NCBI GenBank assembly: GCA_963712165.1
Contig: CAVQGY010000003.1
Coordinates: 62,001-126,000, forward strand
Source of the DNA: B10-G9 sp963712165
GTDB taxonomy: Bacteria > Chloroflexota > Anaerolineae > Anaerolineales > UBA11858
Reading direction: 5' to 3'
DNA: 64,000 bases
The position numbers and the translations under genes are program-made. Shown here piece after piece: positions 43,746 to 52,559 of the stretch. Below the pieces are notes generated by a model. It made no database searches, had not been told where the DNA came from, and saw only the letters and a program-made list of their open reading frames with translations. Numbering within the stretch: the first letter of the stretch is position 1; each line of letters begins with the position of its first letter.

Positions 43746-44075
43746 GTGAAATATAAAATACGCAAAGGCGATACCGTGGAAGTGATCAGCGGCCGTAAAG
43801 CTGACAAAGGTCAACGGGGAGAAGTCATCAAGGTTTACCGTGAAAAAGGACGGGTAACCGTACAAGGAATCAATATCCGGAAGAAACACCAAGGGCAAAT
43901 GCAAGCCCAAGGCAGAACCATGAACCCCGGCATTATTGAATTTGAAGGTCCGGTTCATATTTCCAACGTGATGCTGGTTTGCCCATCCTGTGGCAAAGCC
44001 ACACGGGTCGGGGTGACTCGCACAGATGGAGATGCACACCGGGTATGCAAACGCTGTGAAGCGTTGATCGATTGA
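43746..44075 (+). CDS. rplX: 50S ribosomal protein L24 with zinc ribbon
   Basis: Assembly-initiating 23S protein, 109 residues, with a GTG start and AGGAG upstream. The KOW motif (IRKGDTVEVISGRKADKGQR) is followed by a C-terminal CxxC...CxxC pair (CPSCGKA, CKRCEA), so this is the zinc-binding form. Confidence 0.95.
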   Translation: MKYKIRKGDTVEVISGRKADKGQRGEVIKVYREKGRVTVQGINIRKKHQGQMQAQGRTMNPGIIEFEGPVHISNVMLVCPSCGKATRVGVTRTDGDAHRVCKRCEALID

Positions 44076-44091
44076 GGCTGGGAGCGGAAGA

Positions 44092-44646
44092 ATGAATAAA
44101 TTACATGAGCAGTACCAAAAAGAGATCGTGCCAAGCCTGGTTAAAGAGCTTAACCTCAATAACGTTATGCAATGTCCCGCGATCACAAAAGTGGTTGTGA
44201 ACATAGGTGTAGGTGATGCATTGGATAACGGTAAGCTCTTGGACGAGGCAGTGCGTGACTTGACGAAGATCACAGGGCAAAAGCCCCTGATCAATAAATC
44301 GAAGCGCAACATCGCCAACTTTAAACTCAGGATTGGATCTGCTATCGGCACCTCCGTAACCCTGAGGGGATTAAAGATGTGGTCCTTCCTGGATCGGCTG
44401 ATGAATGTTGCCTTACCCCGGGTTCGCGACTTCCGGGGAATTTCCCCCAATTCCTTTGATGGTCGGGGCAATTACACCCTGGGCATCACTGAGCAGCTGG
44501 TCTTCCCTGAAGTGAATTATGACGAGGTCAGCAAGATACGAGGTCTGGAAGTGACCATTGTCACTACCGCCCAGGATGATGAATCCGGACGGGCTCTGCT
44601 TCGGAAATTGGGCATGCCGTTTAAGGAGGAAATCGCAGATGGCTAA
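44092..44646 (+). CDS. rplE: 50S ribosomal protein L5
   Basis: 5S-rRNA-binding protein, 184 residues. NVMQCPAITKVVVNIGVGDA and DFRGISPNSFDGRGNYTLGI are typical. GGGAG precedes the ATG. It overlaps rpsN by eight bases, and the rpsN ribosome site lies inside it. Confidence 0.96.
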   Translation: MNKLHEQYQKEIVPSLVKELNLNNVMQCPAITKVVVNIGVGDALDNGKLLDEAVRDLTKITGQKPLINKSKRNIANFKLRIGSAIGTSVTLRGLKMWSFLDRLMNVALPRVRDFRGISPNSFDGRGNYTLGITEQLVFPEVNYDEVSKIRGLEVTIVTTAQDDESGRALLRKLGMPFKEEIADG

Positions 44647-44821
44647 AAAGAGCATGGTTGCACGCGAGACAAAAAGAAAATATCAAGTTAGAGAAGTGAA
44701 TCGTTGTAAGAAATGCGGTCGACCGCGAGGTTATATGCGCCGCTTTGGTTTGTGTAGAATTTGTTTCCGAGAGTTGGCACTCGAGGGGAAAATCCCCGGC
44801 GTTGTCAAATCATCTTGGTAA
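44639..44821 (+). CDS. rpsN: 30S ribosomal protein S14 type Z
   Basis: A short 60-residue zinc form of S14. MAKKSMVARETKRKYQVREV is followed by two CxxC pairs (CKKCGRP, CRICFREL). The AAGGAGGA site lies in the end of rplE. Longer upstream starts are out of family. Confidence 0.96.
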   Translation: MAKKSMVARETKRKYQVREVNRCKKCGRPRGYMRRFGLCRICFRELALEGKIPGVVKSSW

Positions 44822-44840
44822 TTTGGATGGAGGAAAAGTA

Positions 44841-45254
44841 ATGAGCTTTAATGATCCAATTGCTGATATGCTGACGCGAATCCGAAATGCAGTGCGCGCT
44901 GAACATCCCCAGGTTTCGATGCCTAGTTCAAAGATGAAAGTCGCCATTGCCAAGATCCTAGTAGAAGAAGGATTCATCAGCGGCTATGAAGTCACAGAAG
45001 ACGAGAGTTCAGTCCACAAAACCTTAACCATGGGATTGAAATACGTGGGTAAAAGGCGCACCAAACGCTCCGTGATCACTAACTTGGAGCGGGTCAGCCT
45101 GCCTGGTCAGCGGATTTACGCTGGCAAGGATGAGATCCCCTACGTCCTGTCTGGGATGGGTATTTCCATTCTGACCACATCACGAGGTGTGATGACCGGA
45201 AGGGAAGCGAAAAAGATGGGGGTTGGTGGGGAAGTGGTCTGTAAGGTATGGTAG
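44841..45254 (+). CDS. rpsH: 30S ribosomal protein S8
   Basis: 16S central-domain binder, 137 residues. It starts MSFNDPIADMLTRIRNAVRA with GGAGGAAA upstream and ends with SRGVMTGREAKKMGVGGEVV. It is translated on its own signal after a 19-base gap from rpsN. Confidence 0.96.
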   Translation: MSFNDPIADMLTRIRNAVRAEHPQVSMPSSKMKVAIAKILVEEGFISGYEVTEDESSVHKTLTMGLKYVGKRRTKRSVITNLERVSLPGQRIYAGKDEIPYVLSGMGISILTTSRGVMTGREAKKMGVGGEVVCKVW

Positions 45255-45310
45255 GCATGAGAGGTCCCGGATTGTGAAAAGCAATTAAGGACGACAAAGG
45301 AGAAAGTACA

Positions 45311-45856
45311 GTGTCTAGAGTTGGACGATTGCCGGTGGTACTGCCATCAGGCGTAGATGTGAAAATTGACGGACCGCATATCAAGGTCAAAGGTCCCAAG
45401 GGTGAATTGGAGTTTTCCTTTTCTCCTGAGATCGAGGTAGTAATCAAAGAGAGTGAAATCCTTGTCAACCGACCTTCTGATGCCAGGGAGATGCGCTCCC
45501 TTCACGGTACCACCCGGGCGTTGATCCAGAATATGGTCACCGGTGTGACCGATGGTTTTCAGAAGGAACTTCAACTGGTCGGCGTGGGCTACCGGGCAAA
45601 TATGGAAGGGAATAATTTGGTCCTGAATGTGGGCTACTCCCATCCTGTGGTGGTCGAGCCGCCAGAGGGTATCTCCTTTGAGGTCGGAGAGAGGAACCAG
45701 CAGGTATTTATTTCTGGAATTGATAAGCAGTCTGTAGGCCAGGTTGCTGCAGATGTGCGCAAGATCCGGCCGCCGGAACCCTATAAGGGCAAAGGTATCC
45801 GGTACAAGGATGAGTATATTCGCCGCAAAGCAGGTAAGGCGGGTAAGGTAGCGTAA
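45311..45856 (+). CDS. rplF: 50S ribosomal protein L6
   Basis: Protein near the sarcin-ricin loop and factor-binding site, 181 residues, GTG start with AAAGGAG upstream. Begins SRVGRLPVVLPSGVDVKIDG, ends PEPYKGKGIRYKDEYIRRKA. Ends one base before rplR. Confidence 0.96.
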   Translation: MSRVGRLPVVLPSGVDVKIDGPHIKVKGPKGELEFSFSPEIEVVIKESEILVNRPSDAREMRSLHGTTRALIQNMVTGVTDGFQKELQLVGVGYRANMEGNNLVLNVGYSHPVVVEPPEGISFEVGERNQQVFISGIDKQSVGQVAADVRKIRPPEPYKGKGIRYKDEYIRRKAGKAGKVA

Positions 45857-45857
45857 A

Positions 45858-46226
45858 ATGGCAAAAAAGAACAGCAGAGCAGATGCTCGCAAACGACGAC
45901 ATATTCGGGTCCGCAAGCAAGTTCACGGCACAGCAGAAAGACCCCGATTGAATGTATATCGCAGCCTGAATGAGATTTACGCTCAGGTGATCGACGATAA
46001 TAAGGGTCATACTCTGGTTTCAGCTTCTACCATTGATGGGGAGTTGAAGAGTAAAACGAAGGGTAAGTCCAAAAAGGAACAGGCAACCCTTGTTGGCCAG
46101 ACAATAGCAGAGCGGGCTGTGAAAATGGGCATTAAAGAGGTCGTTTTTGACCGCGGCGGATATAAATATATCGGTCGCGTGGCAGCCCTTGCAGAAGGCG
46201 CCCGAGAAAAAGGTTTGCAGTTTTAG
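45858..46226 (+). CDS. rplR: 50S ribosomal protein L18
   Basis: 5S-rRNA-binding protein, 122 residues. RADARKRRHIRVRKQVHGTA and FDRGGYKYIGRVAALAEGAR are diagnostic. No separate ribosome site; coupled to rplF. Confidence 0.96.
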   Translation: MAKKNSRADARKRRHIRVRKQVHGTAERPRLNVYRSLNEIYAQVIDDNKGHTLVSASTIDGELKSKTKGKSKKEQATLVGQTIAERAVKMGIKEVVFDRGGYKYIGRVAALAEGAREKGLQF

Positions 46227-46246
46227 GCAGCAAGCGGGAGAATGTT

Positions 46247-46768
46247 ATGACAAACGGTTATAAAGACAATCCTGAACAGGAACTCGACGAGAGGATCATC
46301 AATATCGAACGTGTCGCCACGGTAGTAAAAGGCGGTCGAAGGTTTTCTTTCCGGGTATGCATGGTCGTCGGTGACCATAAAGGCAAAGTTGGATTTGGAA
46401 TGGGTAAAGCCAATTCTGTTCCCGACGCTATCCGCAAGGCAGCGGCCAACGCAAAAGATGACATGCACTCTGTGGTAACTTACGATACGACAATTCCGCA
46501 TAAAGTGACCGGAAAGGTCAGCGGCGCAAAGGTGTTGCTCAAACCTGCTTCCGAGGGAACGGGTGTGATCGCAGCTGGCGCTGTGCGCGCTGTAGTTGAG
46601 GTGACTGGTATATCCAATATCCTGACCAAATCCCTGGGCAGTAATAATGCGATGAACATCGCCGCTGCTACGATCAATGGATTGGGACAGTTAAAGGATC
46701 CTTATGAAGAAGCGGCGAACCGCGGTGTAGATCCTGAACGACTGTTACCATTCTGGGATCGAGGATAA
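46247..46768 (+). CDS. rpsE: 30S ribosomal protein S5
   Basis: Decoding-fidelity protein, 173 residues. The RNA-binding core VVKGGRRFSFRVCMVVGDHK and GVIAAGAVRAVVEVTGISNI are standard. GGGAG precedes the ATG. Confidence 0.96.
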   Translation: MTNGYKDNPEQELDERIINIERVATVVKGGRRFSFRVCMVVGDHKGKVGFGMGKANSVPDAIRKAAANAKDDMHSVVTYDTTIPHKVTGKVSGAKVLLKPASEGTGVIAAGAVRAVVEVTGISNILTKSLGSNNAMNIAAATINGLGQLKDPYEEAANRGVDPERLLPFWDRG

Positions 46769-46772
46769 GATC

Positions 46773-46964
46773 ATGGCAAAGAAAAAAGAAACTATGTTGA
46801 AAATCAAACTGGTGAGAAGCCCCCACGGGCGGACCCAACCTCAGAGAAGGACTCTGGAAGCCCTGGGTTTGCGGAGGATCAACCAGATTGTGGAACGCCC
46901 AGCCCATCCCAGTGTCTTGGGAATGGTTGAGCGGATAAGACACCTGGTTGAGGTCCTGGACTAA
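46773..46964 (+). CDS. rpmD: 50S ribosomal protein L30
   Basis: Small 23S-binding protein, 63 residues. Pattern TLEALGLRRINQIVERPAHP, then GMVERIRHLVEV, matches the family. Its presence is informative because several lineages lack L30. Confidence 0.94.
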   Translation: MAKKKETMLKIKLVRSPHGRTQPQRRTLEALGLRRINQIVERPAHPSVLGMVERIRHLVEVLD

Positions 46965-46985
46965 ACGGCCGGGAAGGAAAAGATT

Positions 46986-47435
46986 ATGAAACTGCATGAT
47001 TTAAGACCCAATCAAGGTTCAAAGAAGAACCGCAAACGTGTAGGCCGCGGCTACGGATCCGGAATTGGAAAAACATCGGGACGGGGTATGAACGGCCAAA
47101 ATTCACGGGCTGGGGGAGGGGTACCTCTCTGGCACCAAGGTGGCGACACCCCATATTACCGCCGCATGCCCAAAAAACCCGGTTTCAAGAATTTCAATCG
47201 CGTGGAATACCAGGAAGTCAATCTGGAATATCTTGAGCAATTCCGCAAGGATTCCGTCGTGACCCCGGAGAAACTTAGGGAAGTTGATTTGATCAACACC
47301 CTTAGCCGGCCGGTTGTGATCCTTGGCCGTGGTGAATTGAAGAAACCACTTAAAGTGAAGGCCCACCGATTTTCTCGCAAGGCAGTGGAAAAGATCGAAA
47401 AGGCGGGTGGTACTGTTGAGGTAATCGAAGGCTAA
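46986..47435 (+). CDS. rplO: 50S ribosomal protein L15
   Basis: Late-assembly 23S protein, 149 residues. MKLHDLRPNQGSKKNRKRVG and the glycine-rich GQNSRAGGGV segment are typical. GGGAAGG precedes the ATG. secY follows after 66 bases. Confidence 0.96.
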   Translation: MKLHDLRPNQGSKKNRKRVGRGYGSGIGKTSGRGMNGQNSRAGGGVPLWHQGGDTPYYRRMPKKPGFKNFNRVEYQEVNLEYLEQFRKDSVVTPEKLREVDLINTLSRPVVILGRGELKKPLKVKAHRFSRKAVEKIEKAGGTVEVIEG

Positions 47436-47501
47436 CCGGCCTTATCGATGATTTCTGAATCTATCTCAATTCCTGAAGGGATTGAATAGCGGAGAAAAGA
47501 T

Positions 47502-48863
47502 ATGAAAACATCTGCTTGGCGTTATTTATGGAAAGCACAGGACATCCGCAGGAAGCTCTTGATCACCTTGATGCTCTTGGTTATCTACCGGCTGGCGGCC
47601 CATGTGCCTATCCCTGGCGCTGATAGAGATGCCATTGCGGCGATTATTTCCGGCGGTGGTGCGGGGGGCACCTTTGTGGGCATTCTGGATATGTTATCTG
47701 GCGGCACAGTATCGAATTTTTCTGTGCTGGCTATGGGTGTATACCCTTATATTACAGCCCAGATTATCCTTCAGTTAGTGGTCCCCATTATCCCTTCCTT
47801 GCAGGCCAAGATGGAAGAGAATCCCCAGGAAGGCCGCAAATGGATGGAAAAGTGGACTTATATCCTGGCCATCCCCATGGCTGCGCTGCAGGCCATTGGG
47901 CAGATCCGGATCTTTTCCAACCTAGCTGGTGGGATACCGATCATCCGGGATTTCGGTTTTAGTGGCGCGAATCTAATTCCCAGTTTGGCGATCATCTTCA
48001 GCATGACAGCTGGAACCATGTTCGCAATCTGGCTGGGTGAACTGATCTCGGAATATGGCATCCGCAATCAGGGCTTGTCCCTGTTGATCTTCGCAGGCAT
48101 TGTCTCCCGGATCCCCCAGAACTTTGCCTCAATCATGGGTCTCACCGAAAACCGCTGGATCACTCTGGCTGTCATGCTGGTTATCACCATCCTGATCATT
48201 TATGCGATCGTATTTGTACAGCAGGGTCAGCGAAATATCCCGGTGATGTATCCGGGACGCAGGGTTGGCAATCGACAATCCATGCCCGTGAAGGGCGCCC
48301 TGCCTTTAAAAGTGAATATGGCAGGTATGATCCCACTGATCTTCGGACAGTCATTGCTGACGTTCCCTGCCATTGTAGCCAGTTTCTTCTTGACCTCCGA
48401 ACGATTGTGGATACGCAATCTGGCTACGGGAACCCAAGCCTTATTTGGCGGACAATCCCCCTGGTACTGGTTGCTTTATTTCCTGATGGTGATCGGTTTT
48501 ACTTTCTTCTATACCGACGTGCTCTTTGCCCAGCAGGATTACGGCTCCAACCTTAAGCGGGCAGGTGCCCAAATACCCGGCGTCAGTCGGGGTGCACCAA
48601 CCCAGCGTTATCTTACCAAGGTGCTGCGCAGGATCACCTTCCCTGGAGCGTTTTTTCTGGGAAGTATCGCCGTGCTGCCCTTCATCATTGGGGTAGTCCT
48701 CTCAGCTGTCGGTTTGACCGCTCTAAGCTCTGGCGGTACAGGAACTATGTTAGTCACGTCCTCCGGACTGCTGATCGTGGTTGGTGTCGTGAGGGATACC
48801 TTCCAGAATATCGATGCTGAGTTGAAATTGCATGGATATGATGAGAAGTTATTAGTACGTTAA
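47502..48863 (+). CDS. secY: Preprotein translocase subunit SecY
   Basis: Channel subunit of the Sec translocon in the cytoplasmic membrane, 453 residues with about ten membrane helices. The plug and TM2 region (GILDMLSGGTVSNFSVLAMG), TM loops such as ISEYGIRNQGLSLLIFAGIV, and the ending LLIVVGVVRDTFQNIDAELK are diagnostic. GCGGAGA precedes the ATG. The usual adk gene does not follow; map begins 42 bases downstream. Confidence 0.97.
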   Translation: MKTSAWRYLWKAQDIRRKLLITLMLLVIYRLAAHVPIPGADRDAIAAIISGGGAGGTFVGILDMLSGGTVSNFSVLAMGVYPYITAQIILQLVVPIIPSLQAKMEENPQEGRKWMEKWTYILAIPMAALQAIGQIRIFSNLAGGIPIIRDFGFSGANLIPSLAIIFSMTAGTMFAIWLGELISEYGIRNQGLSLLIFAGIVSRIPQNFASIMGLTENRWITLAVMLVITILIIYAIVFVQQGQRNIPVMYPGRRVGNRQSMPVKGALPLKVNMAGMIPLIFGQSLLTFPAIVASFFLTSERLWIRNLATGTQALFGGQSPWYWLLYFLMVIGFTFFYTDVLFAQQDYGSNLKRAGAQIPGVSRGAPTQRYLTKVLRRITFPGAFFLGSIAVLPFIIGVVLSAVGLTALSSGGTGTMLVTSSGLLIVVGVVRDTFQNIDAELKLHGYDEKLLVR

Positions 48864-48905
48864 GAACAGAATACGGGCTGGGCAACCATCCCACGTTGGA
48901 TAGTG

Positions 48906-49679
48906 ATGAGTACTTTCAATAAGCGGCTGCTCAAAAGCGAGCTGGAAATCCAGAAAATGCAGGCTGCAGGCAGCCTAAATGCCCTGGTGCTGGATGAGGT
49001 CAAAAACAAGATCAAACCTGGCGTAACCACCAGCGAGCTGGACCAGACTGCAGAAATGATCATCCGCGACCACGGTGGGATCCCTACCTTCAAGGGTTAC
49101 CCCGGGCCATATCCATACCCGGCTACCTTGACCATCTGCATCAATGAGGAGATGGTCCATGGCATCCCTAGCGGGCGGACCTTGAAAGAAGGGGATATTG
49201 TTTCGGTAGATTGCGGCACCACCCTGGATGGTTATATAGGGGATTCCGCATTTACAGTCGGGGTAGGTGAGATCGGTAAAGAGCAGCAACTTTTGATCGA
49301 TATCACCCGGGAATCCCTCTATAAAGGGATTGAGCAGATGCGCCCGGGCAAACATATCGGCGATATCGGCGCTGCTATCCAGCAGCATGTGGAAGCCGCA
49401 GGTTTCCATGTGCCCAGGCAGTACACCGGTCACGGTGTCGGTCGAGAGATGCATGAACCCCCCCAGGTGCCAAATTTTGGTGTCCAGGGACAAGGCATGC
49501 TCCTCCAGGCTGGCATGACCATCGCGATAGAGCCCATGGTCCTGGTTGGAACACCTGATACCAAGGTGCTCGCAGATCAGTGGACAGTGATTTCTGCAGA
49601 TTTTTCGCTGACAGCGCACTATGAACACACTGTGGCGGTGACATCGAACGGCCCGTTGATATTGACCCAGCGCTCTTAG
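48906..49679 (+). CDS. map: Methionine aminopeptidase, type I
   Basis: Removes the initiator methionine from new proteins. The 257 residues carry the metal ligands D and D in VDCGTTLDGYIGDSAFT, His in TGHGVGREMHEPP, and Glu in IAIEPM and YEHTV. The ATG at 48906 follows an in-frame GTG at 48903. Start assignment is uncertain by one codon. Confidence 0.96.
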   Translation: MSTFNKRLLKSELEIQKMQAAGSLNALVLDEVKNKIKPGVTTSELDQTAEMIIRDHGGIPTFKGYPGPYPYPATLTICINEEMVHGIPSGRTLKEGDIVSVDCGTTLDGYIGDSAFTVGVGEIGKEQQLLIDITRESLYKGIEQMRPGKHIGDIGAAIQQHVEAAGFHVPRQYTGHGVGREMHEPPQVPNFGVQGQGMLLQAGMTIAIEPMVLVGTPDTKVLADQWTVISADFSLTAHYEHTVAVTSNGPLILTQRS

Positions 49680-49697
49680 CGCAAAAGGGTAGTTATC

Positions 49698-49726
49698 TAG
49701 ACTGGATAACACCCATAAGATATAAT
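49698..49726 (+). promoter_or_regulatory. Possible weak promoter before rpmJ
   Basis: A TATAAT (49721-49726) lies 17 bases after TAGACT (49698-49703), a 4/6 match to the -35, in the 106-base map-rpmJ gap. Confidence 0.35.
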
Positions 49727-49785
49727 AAAGCTTTTGCTGGAATGCAGAAAGAATAGCAGGTAAGCAGGAACAAGGAAGTGTAATC

Positions 49786-49899
49786 ATGAAAGTGTCTTCT
49801 TCAGTAAAGAAACGCTGTGAAAAGTGCAAGATCGTACGACGCAAAGGACGCGTTTACGTGATTTGTGAAAATCCGAAGCATAAACAGAGGCAAGGGTAA
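49786..49899 (+). CDS. rpmJ: 50S ribosomal protein L36
   Basis: A 37-residue zinc-binding large-subunit protein. It starts MKVSSSVKKRCEKCKIVRRK and keeps the C-x2-C...C-x4-H ligands (CEKC, CENPKH). AAGGAAG lies before the ATG at 49786. It is one of the smallest real genes here and lies between map and rpsM, where infA is usually also found. Confidence 0.95.
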   Translation: MKVSSSVKKRCEKCKIVRRKGRVYVICENPKHKQRQG

Positions 49900-49901
49900 T
49901 A

Positions 49902-50291
49902 ATGGCTCGTATTCAAGGTGTAGACTTACCGCGTAATAAACGTGTGGAAATAGGCTTAACTTATATTTATGGCATAGGCTTAACTCGTTCGAAGGAGATC
50001 CTCAACGCTGTTGGTATTAATCCTTCCACCCGGGTGCAAGAATTGACCGATGCCGAAATCACAGGGTTAAGGGACTATATCACTCAGAACTTCAAGACGG
50101 AGGGTGACCTGCGCCGCGAAGTCCAGATGAATATCAAACGACTGGTGGAAATTGGTTGCTACCGCGGCCTGCGCCATAAGCGCGGCTTGCCCGTCCATGG
50201 GCAGCGGACCCGCACTAATGCCCGGACCCGCAAAGGCCCAAAGAAAACTGTGGCCGGAAAAGGACGACGCCGGGGTATGCAGAAAACCTAG
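49902..50291 (+). CDS. rpsM: 30S ribosomal protein S13
   Basis: Head protein contacting the P-site tRNA and bridging the subunits, 129 residues. It starts MARIQGVDLPRNKRVEIGLT and ends with the basic tail GQRTRTNARTRKGPKKTVAG. It starts two bases after rpmJ. Confidence 0.96.
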   Translation: MARIQGVDLPRNKRVEIGLTYIYGIGLTRSKEILNAVGINPSTRVQELTDAEITGLRDYITQNFKTEGDLRREVQMNIKRLVEIGCYRGLRHKRGLPVHGQRTRTNARTRKGPKKTVAGKGRRRGMQKT

Positions 50292-50305
50292 GCATTATTT
50301 GATCA

Positions 50306-50327
50306 ACCTTCCACCGATTGGTGGAGG
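50306..50327 (+). promoter_or_regulatory. Hairpin in the rpsM-rpsK spacer
   Basis: CCTTCCACC pairs with GGTGGAGG (one bulged base, 4-base loop) in a 144-base gap. A second small stem (GGGAG...CTCCC) follows near 50357-50372. No U-tract is present, so a structured spacer is more likely than a terminator. Confidence 0.4.
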
Positions 50328-50435
50328 CAGCTCTGCAGGCTGTACTTTCATGTTTTGGGAGCCTTTCCTCCCAGCGGCTCTGATAGAACCGCCAGGCAGA
50401 CTGCAAGAACAGGAAAATAGGATAGAAGAGGTACT

Positions 50436-50831
50436 ATGGCTCAAAAATCATCCCGCCCAAAAGGCGGTCGGAGAAAAAAGAGATCACTGGCTTCAGGACA
50501 GATCCACGTCCGGGCGACCTTTAACAATACCATCATCACGGTCACCGATCACCAGGGCAACACCGTTTGCTGGAGCAGCCCAGGTGCAGTGGGGTTAAAG
50601 GGATCCCGTCGGAGCAGCGCTTTCGCGGCTCGACTGGCCACTGAAGACGCTATCAAAAAAGCCATGGGCATGGGAATCCGTGAGGCAGATGCCTTCATCA
50701 ACGGACCAGGACCAGGTCGGGAGGCATCCCTGCGGGCTATCGAAGCCATGGGGATGAAGTTGAACTCGATCACAGATATCACATCTGTGCCCCATAATGG
50801 CTGCCGTCCGCCCAAGAAGCGCCGCGTCTAG
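50436..50831 (+). CDS. rpsK: 30S ribosomal protein S11
   Basis: Platform protein near the E site, 131 residues. HVRATFNNTIITVTDHQGNT and the ending DITSVPHNGCRPPKKRRV are diagnostic. The conserved Asn-Gly in PHNGCRPPK, isomerised to isoaspartate in other bacteria, is present. AGAGG precedes the ATG. Confidence 0.97.
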   Translation: MAQKSSRPKGGRRKKRSLASGQIHVRATFNNTIITVTDHQGNTVCWSSPGAVGLKGSRRSSAFAARLATEDAIKKAMGMGIREADAFINGPGPGREASLRAIEAMGMKLNSITDITSVPHNGCRPPKKRRV

Positions 50832-50903
50832 ATCGATCTTTCCTCCGGAAAGATTCAGTAAAGACAAAAGCGATGTAGCAAGAAAGATAAAGAGGAAGTT
50901 GAT

Positions 50904-51542
50904 ATGTCAAGATATCGTGAGGCAAAATGTAAAGTTTGCCGCCGTGAAGGTGAGAAGCTTTTCCTGAAAGGAGAACGCTGCTTCACCGAAAAATGTGCTT
51001 TTGAACGCCGGAGTTATCCTCCGGGACAGCATGGTAAGGGAGCCCAGTACCGCCGCAGTCGCGAATCGGACTACTCCCGTCAGCTGCGGGCGAAGCAGAA
51101 AGCCCGCCGCATTTATGATGTTTCCGAACGACAGTTCCGCCGCTATTATGCGACTGCCCAGCAGCGCCGCGGCTTGACAGGCTTGAACCTGCTTCAGATC
51201 CTGGAATCTCGTCTGGATAACGTGGTATACCGACTTGGTTATGCCACCAGCCGCGCCCATGCGCGAATGCTGGTTACCCATGGTCACTTTAACGTTAACG
51301 ACAGGCGAACGGATATCCCGTCCATGATCGTTACTCCCGCAGACAGCATCGCCGTGCGGGAAGGATCCAAGAAGAGGACTTATTTTAAGGGCCTCGCCAA
51401 GGAAGCGGAAAGCAGAACCCCTGCTGAGTGGGTCTTGCGGGATATTGAAGCTTTATCCGGTAGTGTAGTGCGTTTGCCTGAAAGATCAGAGATTGATGGT
51501 AATCTCGATGAACAGCTGATTGTTGAGTATTATTCCCGGTAA
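50904..51542 (+). CDS. rpsD: 30S ribosomal protein S4 (zinc form)
   Basis: Primary 16S-binding protein, 212 residues, with S4-type RNA-binding domain (RLDNVVYRLGYATSRAHARM). The N-terminal region keeps four cysteines (CKVCRREG, then C and C in RCFTEKC), so it is the zinc-binding form. AGAGGAAG lies before the ATG. Confidence 0.97.
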   Translation: MSRYREAKCKVCRREGEKLFLKGERCFTEKCAFERRSYPPGQHGKGAQYRRSRESDYSRQLRAKQKARRIYDVSERQFRRYYATAQQRRGLTGLNLLQILESRLDNVVYRLGYATSRAHARMLVTHGHFNVNDRRTDIPSMIVTPADSIAVREGSKKRTYFKGLAKEAESRTPAEWVLRDIEALSGSVVRLPERSEIDGNLDEQLIVEYYSR

Positions 51543-51588
51543 TCAGGTTGCGGCAGATTAGTTACATAGGATAAGGGAGAGGTGAACC

Positions 51589-52554
51589 GTGCTTGGAATG
51601 AATAATATGGTAACACCAAAAATTGAAAAAGTCGCTGAAGCCCGAGCCTACGGCAAGTATGAGATCAGCCCCCTTGAGCGTGGTTATGGGATTACCCTTG
51701 GTAATGCCCTGCGCCGGGTGATGCTCTCTTCCATGGAAGGGGCGGCAGTGACCTCGATCCGGATCACGGATGTGGATCACGAGTATGACACCATTCCTGG
51801 CGTCCAGGAAGATGTTCTGCGGTTGATATTGAATGTTAAAAAACTGCGGCTGATCCTGCATGAGGGTGATCTGGCCAGCATGCACGTGGAAGTCAAGGGG
51901 GAAGGCGTGGTTACCGCTGCGGATATCATCACACCTCCTGAGGTGGAAATCGTGAATCCGGAGCTGTACTTGATGACTGTGGATAACAGGAAGAAGCCGC
52001 TTACAATAGAATTGGCCGTCGGCAAGGGCAGAGGTTATTTGCCCACAGAAGACCGCAAAGACCGGCTGCCCATTGGTGAATTACCTATAGATGCGATTTA
52101 CAATCCTGTGCAGCGGGTCAATTTTGACGTTGGCTCCGCCCGGGTCGGCCAAAGTACCGAATATGACAATCTTGTCATCGAGGTCTGGACAGACGGCACA
52201 CTGGAACCTGAGGCTGCATTAAGCAAGAGCGCCAAATTACTGATGGGGCATCTGCAGCACCTGGCAGGAATTACAGCTGAATCGCTAGCCGCCATGGTCG
52301 AAGAAGAGGAACCAGTGGAACCGGAGGACGAGATCATCGATATCCCCATCGAGGAGCTGGATCTCTCGGTGAGGGTTTTCAACTCACTGAAGAGAACCGG
52401 CATCACCACCGTCCGCGAGGTGATGGAATTGAACACAAAAGGAGACGACGCCCTGCTATCCATCCGTAATTTCGGTGTCAAGAGTTTAACCGAATTGAAG
52501 GATAAGCTGGAAGAGCACGGCTACCTCCTGGAATTACCCATTGATTTGGAGTAG
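51589..52554 (+). CDS. rpoA: DNA-directed RNA polymerase subunit alpha
   Basis: Assembly platform of RNA polymerase, 321 residues. The N-terminal dimerisation domain has GYGITLGNALRRVMLSSMEG. The C-terminal UP-element-binding domain (about 250-315) has LDLSVRVFNSLKRTGITTVR. A GTG start at 51589 has GGGAGAGGTGA upstream. In-frame ATG codons at 51598 and 51607 are alternatives. Confidence 0.97.
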   Translation: MLGMNNMVTPKIEKVAEARAYGKYEISPLERGYGITLGNALRRVMLSSMEGAAVTSIRITDVDHEYDTIPGVQEDVLRLILNVKKLRLILHEGDLASMHVEVKGEGVVTAADIITPPEVEIVNPELYLMTVDNRKKPLTIELAVGKGRGYLPTEDRKDRLPIGELPIDAIYNPVQRVNFDVGSARVGQSTEYDNLVIEVWTDGTLEPEAALSKSAKLLMGHLQHLAGITAESLAAMVEEEEPVEPEDEIIDIPIEELDLSVRVFNSLKRTGITTVREVMELNTKGDDALLSIRNFGVKSLTELKDKLEEHGYLLELPIDLE

Positions 52555-52559
52555 GGATT

